Positions 1 through 5,330 of a stretch of DNA of 6,167 bases are shown here, in pieces. Source of the stretch: Ardenticatenales bacterium (GTDB taxonomy: Bacteria; Chloroflexota; Anaerolineae; Promineifilales; UBA4811); the NCBI GenBank assembly GCA_013139935.1, contig WSZX01000361.1, forward strand, positions 1-6,167, written 5' to 3'. Under the pieces are notes generated by a model that did no database searches, had not been told where the DNA came from, and worked only from the letters and a program-made list of their open reading frames with translations. The first letter of the stretch is position 1. Each line of letters opens with the position of its first letter. The position numbers and the translations under genes were made by a program.

Positions 1-231
1 TCAGGCCCGGCGGCGTCTATCGCTTGACCACGCGCCTGCCAAGTCACTGGCTGTATTTGCCGTCGATCCCGAGTACGTACACGCCGTAGTAGGGGCGTGA
101 GGAGGGACTGCACACCTCCTGCTGACGCGCTTTGCCGGCAGAAGGATGCGCCGGCCGATGACATGCATTCTCTATGCTGGAAAACAAGGCCGCCAGACAA
201 TCCATGCACCCGACCCGCCAACTCGCGGCCG
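1..231. other. No confident gene; possible tail of a leftward-truncated gene
   Basis: No gene here can be supported. One frame is open from base 2 to a TGA at 98-100 and reads ...SLAVFAVDPEYVHAVVGA at its end. The pattern LAxDPxxxxxV(Y/V)xG resembles the turn segment of BNR/sortilin-like beta-propeller repeats, so this could be the C-terminal end of a secreted repeat protein entering from the left edge. With only about 32 codons and no start in view this remains a hint. The opposite strand has an 86-codon open frame over 44-304 without a recognisable motif or Shine-Dalgarno, and I regard it as chance. Confidence 0.25.
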
Positions 232-260
232 TTTGCATTTGTTGGGAGTCATTGTATAGT
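232..260 (+). promoter_or_regulatory. Candidate sigma70-type promoter
   Basis: TTTGCA at 232-237 (4 of 6 matches to TTGACA) lies 17 bp from TATAGT at 255-260 (5 of 6 matches to TATAAT). Transcription would start near 267, giving a leader of about 37 nt before a Shine-Dalgarno and the ATG at 304. The alignment of all three elements supports the call, but the consensus may not suit the host's sigma factor. It may also drive the FHA-hydrolase gene downstream. Confidence 0.38.
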
Positions 261-303
261 CTGGAGTGGCTGCATGCGGGTGATGCTATCCGAGAGGCAG
301 CCA

Positions 304-450
304 ATGCGGAGGTATCCCACGAAAAGGCGGTTCATTCGGTACACACTGCCGATTCTTCTGCTTCAATATTGCATCCCACTCAAGGTGGCCGGCCAGGAGG
401 AGTGGAGTGCACCCTATTTCTTGGACACTTGGTCGCCATCAGGTTTGTGA
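304..450 (+). CDS. Small 48-aa protein with signal-peptide-like N-terminus, unknown function
   Basis: I do not recognise this gene. The ATG at 304 follows GAGAGG (292-297) with 6-nt spacing, and a promoter-like sequence ends at 260. The protein starts with a basic stretch (MRRYPTKRRFIRY), then a hydrophobic core (TLPILLLQYCIPLKV, about residues 14-28) and a possible signal-peptidase site around VAG-QEE (residues 28-33). Only about 17 polar/aromatic residues (EEWSAPYFLDTWSPSGL) would remain. The open frame extends upstream to 97 with alternative ATGs at 274 and 283, but only 304 has a good ribosome site. The mature part resembles the opening of secreted beta-propeller proteins (W-S-x-P), so it may be the remnant of a longer gene stopped by the TGA at 448-450. 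Alternatives are a genuine short secreted peptide, a leader peptide for the next gene, or a chance ORF. Confidence 0.4.
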   Translation: MRRYPTKRRFIRYTLPILLLQYCIPLKVAGQEEWSAPYFLDTWSPSGL

Positions 451-455
451 TCCCA

Positions 456-467
456 CGGCCGCGGCCG
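456..467. repeat. 12-bp perfect GC palindrome
   Basis: CGGCCGCGGCCG equals its own reverse complement. It sits 6 bp after the stop of the small ORF and just before a terminator-like hairpin. It could be a protein-binding site, part of an RNA structure, or simply a product of GC-rich sequence. Confidence 0.4.
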
Positions 468-488
468 CTGAGTCTCGCTATAGATCAC

Positions 489-514
489 AGGCACGTGAGA
501 AGGCAGTGCTTTTT
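489..514 (+). terminator. Weak intrinsic-terminator-like hairpin
   Basis: AGGCAC (489-494) pairs with GTGCTT (506-511) through six pairs, one of them G-U, around an 11-nt loop. Five T residues (510-514) end the structure. The stem is short and its last pairs share the T-run, so termination would be inefficient at best. It lies between the 48-aa ORF and the FHA-hydrolase gene, so it might separate the two or attenuate read-through. Confidence 0.3.
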
Positions 515-554
515 GAGCCGTGTTGCACCAATGAGAAATCCTAGCAGGATGCCC

Positions 555-560
555 AGGAGG
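555..560 (+). promoter_or_regulatory. Ribosome binding site deciding the start of the FHA-hydrolase gene
   Basis: AGGAGG ends 4 nt before the ATG at 565. A TTG at 562 is also in frame but only 1 nt from this site, too close to be used. The frame is closed by a TGA at 532-534, and no other start codon lies between, so ATG 565 is the likely start. Confidence 0.75.
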
Positions 561-564
561 GTTG

Positions 565-2259
565 ATGGATATCAAGTATGGCAAATTAACCTTGCTGAAC
601 CCCAACGGACCAGAGCAGGAATTCGAGCTAGCTAAGCAGAGCATCTCGTTGGGGCGGGCAACCACCAAAGACATTACCCTCGACGATGTGAGGGTATCGC
701 GCAACCATGCCCGGTTGGATTGTGGAGCGAAGGGAGTAACCCTCGTGGATCTGGGTTCCTCCAACGGAACCTGGGTAAACGGTATTCGGATGGAGCGCGC
801 CACACTGATACCTGGGGATACGATCAGTTTGGGCAGTCAGCAACTCAGATACTCGGTAGACGACCCCAGCGATGATATGGGCTTGACCGTAATCGATACG
901 CAAATGCAGCTCGATCAAACGATCAACGATGAGTACTTGCCAGTAGTGATCAATGAGGTCAGCGGCCCCAGCCTGGTGATGTTTACCGGGGACCGAACAT
1001 GGAGCATCGATCTCGAGAGCATGGACCTGGCGATCATCGGACGAGACGAAAGCTGCGCGGTCTTGATCGATGCCGACAAAGTATCCCGACGCCACGCAGA
1101 AGTGCAACAGAGGGGGAAAGCCTTCCTTCTGAAGGATCTTGGCAGCACGAACGGCACTTGGGTGCACGGCCGGCAGATTGACCAGCATATCCTGCAGGAT
1201 GGCGACGTTTTCCGGATTGGCTCGGCCCAGATCATCTTCAAGCGCGGGTTCCAGGAACAAGACCTGACCATGGTTGAAGAGCAAATGGCAGTGCCAGCAG
1301 GGCGGCGAACGGTGGTTTTCGTTCCCGGCTTGATGGGTTCGGAACTCTGGCTGGGAAATGAACGTGTCTGGCCCAGCGTCAAAACTCTCTTTACCAACCC
1401 AGAAATATTCATCTATCCCTCCAAGATCCCTCTGGAGCCGCGCAGCATCGTGGACGAGGTGGTGATCGTTCCCAATTTGATCAAACAAGACCAGTATAAC
1501 CGGCTAGGCGACTATATGGTGGACGAGCTAAACTTCCGCCGTGACGTGGATTTCTTCGAATTCCCCTATGATTGGCGGCAGGATGTGCGCATCACGGCCG
1601 GCCAGCTTGGGCAGTTGATCGATAGCATATCCAGCAAACAGCCGCTGATCATTATCGGTCACAGCCTGGGCACGCTTGTCACCCGCTACTATGTCGAATG
1701 CCTGGGCGGCGATAAGCGTGTCGAGCGGGTCATCTTGATGGGCGGCCCGCATAAGGGGGCAGTCAAGGGCTTGTCCAGCATGTTAGTTGCGCCGGAGGTG
1801 CTGCCGTTCGGAATTATGGGAGACCGTATGAGAAAGATCGTGATGACCTTCCCTAGCAGCTACCAGATCCTGCCTGATTATGCCGTGGGCACTGACCAAC
1901 ACGGAGTGAAGATCAACTTTCTTGAAGAGAGTAGCTGGCTGGATCCGGAGTATCTGCCGTTGCTGAAGATCGGCCGGAGTTTCCGCAGGGAACTGAAACC
2001 AACAGCGGGCATCCCAACCGTCTCGATCTTTGGCTATGGGATCAAGACAATCTCGAGTTTCTCCATCCGGAGAGACGCGGCCGGCAAGGTGGAAAGCGCT
2101 GATTACCTGAGTGAAAACACCGGGGATGGGTCGGTTCTCGAGCAGAGCGCATTCCTGCAAGGGAGCGAAATCCACCCGGTGCATCAGCACCACGGCGCTC
2201 TGTTCGTTGACAACGATGTGAAAATGCGGTTAAAGATAGAGTTGATGCGCCCTTATTGA
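565..2259 (+). CDS. FHA-FHA-alpha/beta-hydrolase fusion (LCAT-like acyltransferase/phospholipase)
   Basis: The 564-aa protein has three domains. FHA1 (about 5-97) shows G30-R31, S45-R-N-H48 and GSSNGTWVNG (64-73). FHA2 (about 137-227) shows G159-R160, S174-R-R-H177 and GSTNGTWVHG (193-202). Both keep the Arg, Ser and Asn that bind phosphothreonine in this family. The catalytic part (about 248-564) matches the lecithin:cholesterol acyltransferase fold: VVFVPGLMGSELW (250-262, oxyanion region), FPYDWRQD (333-340), nucleophile elbow GHSLG with S367, GDGSV with D521, and HHGAL with H543, giving a plausible Ser-Asp-His triad. Such enzymes cleave or transfer acyl chains of phospholipids or esters; the substrate here cannot be read from sequence. 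No signal peptide or membrane helix is evident, so the protein is probably cytoplasmic. It precedes a Ser/Thr kinase gene by 200 bp, which suggests phospho-dependent recruitment or control. The domain calls are firm; the regulation is inference. Confidence 0.93.
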   Translation: MDIKYGKLTLLNPNGPEQEFELAKQSISLGRATTKDITLDDVRVSRNHARLDCGAKGVTLVDLGSSNGTWVNGIRMERATLIPGDTISLGSQQLRYSVDDPSDDMGLTVIDTQMQLDQTINDEYLPVVINEVSGPSLVMFTGDRTWSIDLESMDLAIIGRDESCAVLIDADKVSRRHAEVQQRGKAFLLKDLGSTNGTWVHGRQIDQHILQDGDVFRIGSAQIIFKRGFQEQDLTMVEEQMAVPAGRRTVVFVPGLMGSELWLGNERVWPSVKTLFTNPEIFIYPSKIPLEPRSIVDEVVIVPNLIKQDQYNRLGDYMVDELNFRRDVDFFEFPYDWRQDVRITAGQLGQLIDSISSKQPLIIIGHSLGTLVTRYYVECLGGDKRVERVILMGGPHKGAVKGLSSMLVAPEVLPFGIMGDRMRKIVMTFPSSYQILPDYAVGTDQHGVKINFLEESSWLDPEYLPLLKIGRSFRRELKPTAGIPTVSIFGYGIKTISSFSIRRDAAGKVESADYLSENTGDGSVLEQSAFLQGSEIHPVHQHHGALFVDNDVKMRLKIELMRPY

Positions 2260-2459
2260 GCGCCACTCAGCCACAAGAGGTCAATTTGCTTTTGCTGTCT
2301 GATGAAAATAAAACGGACGCAGACCGCCTTTGATGCGGCCTGACAATTGGTGGACTCTGCATTCAGAGTTGCTCATTTCCGTGTTCATCAGCGCTCGTAC
2401 GCGTGTTGTCTCGTGAAACCGCAAGTAGCTAGCAATTATCCAAAGCGAGACCATTTATT
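2260..2459. other. Intergenic region between hydrolase and kinase genes
   Basis: This 200-bp gap has no convincing terminator: CCGC/GCGG (2324-2327 and 2335-2338) can form a small hairpin but no T-run follows. A poor promoter candidate is TTGCTT (2286-2291) with TAAAAC (2309-2314) at 17-bp spacing. A perfect 6-bp inverted repeat lies at 2354-2369. The gap is long enough for the kinase gene to have its own promoter, while read-through from the hydrolase gene is also possible. Confidence 0.4.
2354..2369. repeat. Perfect 6-bp inverted repeat, possible operator or hairpin
   Basis: ACTCTG-CATT-CAGAGT has two perfect 6-bp arms around a 4-nt centre, 90 bp upstream of the kinase start. No T-run follows, so it is not an intrinsic terminator. 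It could be a dimeric regulator's site or an mRNA hairpin; repeats this size also arise by chance. Confidence 0.4.
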
Positions 2460-4718
2460 ATGCCGCAAAGCTGGGTCGGAAAGACGATCGGCGGTAGGTA
2501 CCAGATTGATTCCTTGCTTGGACAAGGGGGGATGTCCGCGGTTTACCGGGCGACCGACCCCAACCTACGTCGCATGGTCGCCATCAAGCTGATCCATCCG
2601 CATCTTTCGGTAAACCCCAGCTTTGTAGACCGCTTCAAAGAGGAAGCAGCCGCGGTTGCCCGCCTGCGCCATCCCAATATCGTCCAAGTCCACGATTTCA
2701 ACCTGGACGGCGAATCCTATTTCATGGTGATGGAGTACCTGATTGGGGAAACGCTACAGGCGCGACTCAAACGCCTGAACGCGGCGCAACGTCACATGCC
2801 CTACCCTCAGGTGATCCGCTTCTGCACCCAGCTGTGCGAGGCTGCTGGTTACGCCCATCGCCACGAATTGGTCCATCGGGATATCAAGCCAGCCAACATC
2901 ATGCTGGACCTGAATGGACAAGCCATCCTGATGGATTTTGGGATTGTCAAGATCGTTGGCGGGGAATATCACACCGCCACCGGAGCCACCATTGGCACAG
3001 CGATGTACATGTCACCCGAACAGATGCGCAGCGAACGGGCGGACGAGCGCTCAGACATCTACTCGTTAGGTGTGACACTGTATGAAATGATCAGTGGGCG
3101 TACACCCTACCAGGCAGATTCGGTCCTAACGCTGATGATGATGGTTCTCAATGATCCACTGCCAGAGATACATGAAATCCGCAAGGGGATCCCGGAGAGC
3201 CTGGTAGCGGTGGTTGAAAAAGCGCTGGCGAAAGAACAAGCGGATCGTTTCCAAACGATGGGCGAAATGGCGACTGCGTTGCAGCACGCCCAGGAAGAGG
3301 CGGCCGGCGCAACCTCGGTGGACACGGTTGTGGACGATGAGCAGACAGAGCAAGCAATGGCACCGGTTTTGCCAATCGAGGGACAGGAAGAGATCAAGAT
3401 CACCTCAACCGAACCGGGGAGCGCGGCGGCTTTGCGGCGCAAGGAGCCGTCAGTGGAAGCGGCCAGGCCCGAACTACGCCGGGATGAACAAAGGGTTGCC
3501 GACGTTCCCACCCTGAAAGACCTGCCGGTTGAGCCCGCCTCTGCTCCCCAGAGGGCTGCCCTATCTAAAGCCAGGGGCGCAGCCGGGCCGAACTACCGGC
3601 GAATCATCATCGCCGCAGCTATCTTGCTGCTGCTGGGGACCGCAGCAGCAGTTGGTATTTATTATGTACAGTCCCAAGAAACGCCCGCCTTGCAGATCGC
3701 ACCCATCAGCCGGCCCTCAGAGACAATAGATGCCCAAACAGCTCAGTTTGTCGTCAGCTTGGGCAAGTGGGAAACTGATTCGTTCATCGCAGAGTTGGCT
3801 TTTTCCCCGGATGGACATCTGATTGGAACGGCCAACAACCGGGATTCGATGCGATTCTCCAAATACCGCTTTTACGGCGCCCTCTGGCGAGCGGATACCG
3901 GCAGCCTTCAAGAATACCAGCTCGGGCATACACAATGGGTTTACAGTGTAGCTTTCTCGCCGGATGGGCGGCTTTTCGCCACGGCCTCTGATGATGACAG
4001 CATAATCCTCTGGCAGGTATCTGGTGGCAACTTGGCGCGCAGAATAGAAACCTTTCTCGGCGGGATTACAGATGTGGATTTCTCGCCCAGCAATTTGCTG
4101 CTGGCGGCCGGCTCATGGGATGGGAACGTGGGTCTGTGGCAGTTGAGCGACGGCCACTTGCTGCGCACGTTGCAGGGGCATGAGGACGGCATTAGGGATG
4201 TGGAATTCTCACCGGACGGCAAGCTGCTCGCTTCGGCTTCAGACGATCATACCATCAGGCTGTGGCAGGTGAGCGACGGCAGCTTGGTCCACACCTTGCG
4301 CGGTCACACAGCCACAATCCGCAAACTGGCTTTCTCACCAGACGGCACCCGGCTTGCTTCCGCTTCGGAAGACCATGCTATCGGGATGTGGCAGGTGAGC
4401 GATGGAAGCATGGTGAGAAGCCTGCAAGGCCACAGCGAGTCCGTACTAGATATAGCCTTCTCGACTGATGGTTCGCTGCTGGCCTCTGGCTCGGAAGATG
4501 GAAAGCTGATCCTGTGGCAGGTGACAAGCGGTGGAATGCTGCGCTTCCTGACGGAGCACTCGGACAGCGTCACCAGCGTTGGATTCTCTCCAGACGGCAA
4601 GATGCTGGTCTCTGGAGCAGGCGATGGAGTCCTGCAATTCTGGGGATTGAGCGATGCAATCCCGCTTGAAACAGAAACGTCAGAACGCGAATCGCCGACC
4701 GAAACAACTCCGCCGTAG
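2460..4718 (+). CDS. Transmembrane Ser/Thr protein kinase with C-terminal seven-bladed WD40 propeller
   Basis: The 752-aa protein begins with a Hanks-type (PknB-like) kinase domain at about 14-280. It has Gly-rich loop GQGGMSAVY (21-29), ATP lysine K43 in VAIK, alpha-C glutamate E61 or E62, catalytic HRDIKPAN (139-146, D141), metal-binding DFG (159-161), activation-loop threonines T172/T174/T177/T180 and SPE (185-187). All key residues are present, so it should be active. Residues 281-379 form an acidic, Ala/Pro/Arg-rich linker; 382-403 are one hydrophobic helix preceded by RR. The rest (about 430-732) is seven WD40 blades followed by a 20-residue Ser/Thr/Glu/Pro tail. The kinase end should be cytoplasmic and the propeller outside, acting as a sensor or docking surface (inference). 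An in-frame TAG at 2430-2432 leaves ATG 2460 as the only start, although its Shine-Dalgarno (AGCGAGA) is weak. The adjacent FHA-hydrolase is a natural substrate or reader. Confidence 0.95.
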   Translation: MPQSWVGKTIGGRYQIDSLLGQGGMSAVYRATDPNLRRMVAIKLIHPHLSVNPSFVDRFKEEAAAVARLRHPNIVQVHDFNLDGESYFMVMEYLIGETLQARLKRLNAAQRHMPYPQVIRFCTQLCEAAGYAHRHELVHRDIKPANIMLDLNGQAILMDFGIVKIVGGEYHTATGATIGTAMYMSPEQMRSERADERSDIYSLGVTLYEMISGRTPYQADSVLTLMMMVLNDPLPEIHEIRKGIPESLVAVVEKALAKEQADRFQTMGEMATALQHAQEEAAGATSVDTVVDDEQTEQAMAPVLPIEGQEEIKITSTEPGSAAALRRKEPSVEAARPELRRDEQRVADVPTLKDLPVEPASAPQRAALSKARGAAGPNYRRIIIAAAILLLLGTAAAVGIYYVQSQETPALQIAPISRPSETIDAQTAQFVVSLGKWETDSFIAELAFSPDGHLIGTANNRDSMRFSKYRFYGALWRADTGSLQEYQLGHTQWVYSVAFSPDGRLFATASDDDSIILWQVSGGNLARRIETFLGGITDVDFSPSNLLLAAGSWDGNVGLWQLSDGHLLRTLQGHEDGIRDVEFSPDGKLLASASDDHTIRLWQVSDGSLVHTLRGHTATIRKLAFSPDGTRLASASEDHAIGMWQVSDGSMVRSLQGHSESVLDIAFSTDGSLLASGSEDGKLILWQVTSGGMLRFLTEHSDSVTSVGFSPDGKMLVSGAGDGVLQFWGLSDAIPLETETSERESPTETTPP
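3747..4655 (+). repeat. WD40 repeat-coding tract (seven blades)
   Basis: Blade starts, taken at the His of each repeat or its equivalent, fall near residues 437, 490, about 535, 574, 616, 658 and 700 of the kinase. Blades 4 to 6 are each exactly 42 aa (126 bp: 4179-4304, 4305-4430, 4431-4556) and share FSPDG or FSTDG, LLAS or RLAS, and LWQV or MWQV segments even at DNA level. Blade 1 is degenerate with a roughly 10-residue insertion (RDSMRFSKYR region). The segment FVVSLGKW (430-437) before blade 1 matches the last strand of a repeat and can close the ring with blade 7. Confidence 0.85.
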
Positions 4719-4970
4719 CACAGCCGGCCGCCAGCATCCTAACCCCGTGTTTCTCCATAGGGTTTCTGTACGATTGTGCAACTTTTCTTCTGTCAGCGGC
4801 AATCTGCTGCCATAACTCGGTTGGTGGGGTACAGTAGTCTTGGCAGGTCATGGTGTTGCTGCTTTCGTTGGTCTGACGGTCTCCGAAAGGATGCACCAGA
4901 CCCACCAATTCTTGAAAGGCCGGTTTTGCAGTACAAGTGATAGACCAACAGGCGGGGTATGCCGAGACAT
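4719..4970. other. Intergenic region between kinase gene and IS element
   Basis: No gene or good terminator is visible in these 252 bp. AACCC (4741-4745) and GGGTT (4760-4764) could pair around a 14-nt loop, a poor structure. GTTGGTCTG (4867-4875) pairs with CAGACCCAC (4897-4905) with one mismatch, enclosing a small TCC-GAAA-GGA hairpin (4882-4891). On the minus strand an ATG near 4850 opens a frame starting MTCQDYCTPPTELWQQIAAD. This may be a decayed N-terminus of an older transposase, but it continues antisense into the kinase gene and I cannot confirm it. Confidence 0.35.
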
Positions 4971-4990
4971 TGACCCCAAAAGTTGGACTC
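4971..4990 (+). repeat. Probable left terminal inverted repeat of the IS
   Basis: TGACCCCAAAAGTTGGAC begins with the TG typical of IS3-family ends and lies 84 bp upstream of the orfA start. This motif is familiar to me from ends of several IS3-family elements. The right-hand partner is outside the window, so the exact boundary is unproven. Confidence 0.6.
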
Positions 4991-5041
4991 GGTATTACTG
5001 TGATGAAGTTGACCTCTCGGGCAACGTTAGGTGGAACAATT

Positions 5042-5050
5042 GGAGGAGGT
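5042..5050 (+). promoter_or_regulatory. Ribosome binding site deciding the orfA start
   Basis: GGAGGAGGT ends 4 nt before the ATG at 5055. The frame is open from a GTG at 5031, just after an in-frame TAG at 5028-5030, but that GTG lies upstream of this strong site and would not use it. Confidence 0.75.
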
Positions 5051-5054
5051 CAAA

Positions 5055-5330
5055 ATGGGTAGACGCTACACACCGAAGTTCAAGTTCCAGTTGGTCATGG
5101 AATTGCTGAAAGGTGACAAGAGCAGGTGGCAGCTGGCCAAGGCGTACGGAGTTCATCCGAACACCATTGGCACATGGATGCAGAGCTTCTTGGAGAAGGG
5201 ACCAGAGGTCTTCGCCAAGGATGGGACCGTGGCCGAATACGAACGGCGCATCGGTGAACTGGAACAGTTGATTGGCAAGAAGGAGGTGGAAATCGCGCTT
5301 TTAAAAAACTTTATGGGACAGACGAAATGA
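5055..5330 (+). CDS. IS3-family transposase OrfA (DNA-binding subunit)
   Basis: The 91-aa protein opens with MGRRYTPKFKFQLV, the usual start of IS3 OrfA proteins. A helix-turn-helix (about 23-43: SRWQLAKAYGVHPNTIGTWM) would bind the terminal repeats. A leucine-zipper-like helix (about 60-86, with L69, L72, I73, I80, L83) would mediate dimerisation. Its length is normal for the family. Alone, OrfA generally acts as a regulator; it supplies the DNA-binding half of the active OrfAB enzyme made by frameshifting near codons 83-85. The stop overlaps the orfB start (ATGA, 5327-5330). Confidence 0.92.
   Translation: MGRRYTPKFKFQLVMELLKGDKSRWQLAKAYGVHPNTIGTWMQSFLEKGPEVFAKDGTVAEYERRIGELEQLIGKKEVEIALLKNFMGQTK
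5303..5309 (+). other. Programmed -1 ribosomal frameshift site (A_AAA_AAC)
   Basis: A-AAA-AAC is exactly in phase with orfA, whose codons here are TTA AAA AAC. Slipping back one base puts ribosomes in the orfB frame, which is open from here through the orfB ATG (KKLYGTDEM...). This yields a continuous OrfAB of at least about 371 aa, matching the known IS3 strategy. Four T residues directly precede the site. I did not identify a convincing stimulatory stem-loop downstream. Confidence 0.8.

Noticed and set aside
174..635. 153-codon + strand frame overlapping the small ORF and the hydrolase start
   Set aside because: It has no good ribosome site and no recognisable motif, and it runs out of frame into the well-supported FHA coding sequence.
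628..1488. 286-codon open frame on the minus strand
   Set aside because: It lies wholly antisense to the FHA-hydrolase gene, whose domains are unmistakable. Its translation shows no recognisable domain and is explained by the codon bias of the sense strand.
2322..2340. GACCGC/GCGGCC hairpin as terminator of the hydrolase gene
   Set aside because: The stem is only four perfect pairs before a mismatch and no T-run follows.
4179..4556. Regular 126-bp repeats as a satellite or CRISPR-like array
   Set aside because: The repeats are in-frame WD40 blades of the kinase, with no spacer structure.
4741..4768. AACCC/GGGTT hairpin as terminator of the kinase gene
   Set aside because: Five pairs around a 14-nt loop with an interrupted T-run is too weak to call.
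4570..4908. 112-codon minus-strand frame as a complete gene
   Set aside because: Its second half is antisense to WD40 coding sequence and it has no convincing ribosome site. Only its first codons are kept as a weak relic hypothesis.
5009..5040. TTGACC (5009-5014) as -35 of an IS promoter
   Set aside because: The -35 is good, but no acceptable -10 lies 16-18 bp downstream.
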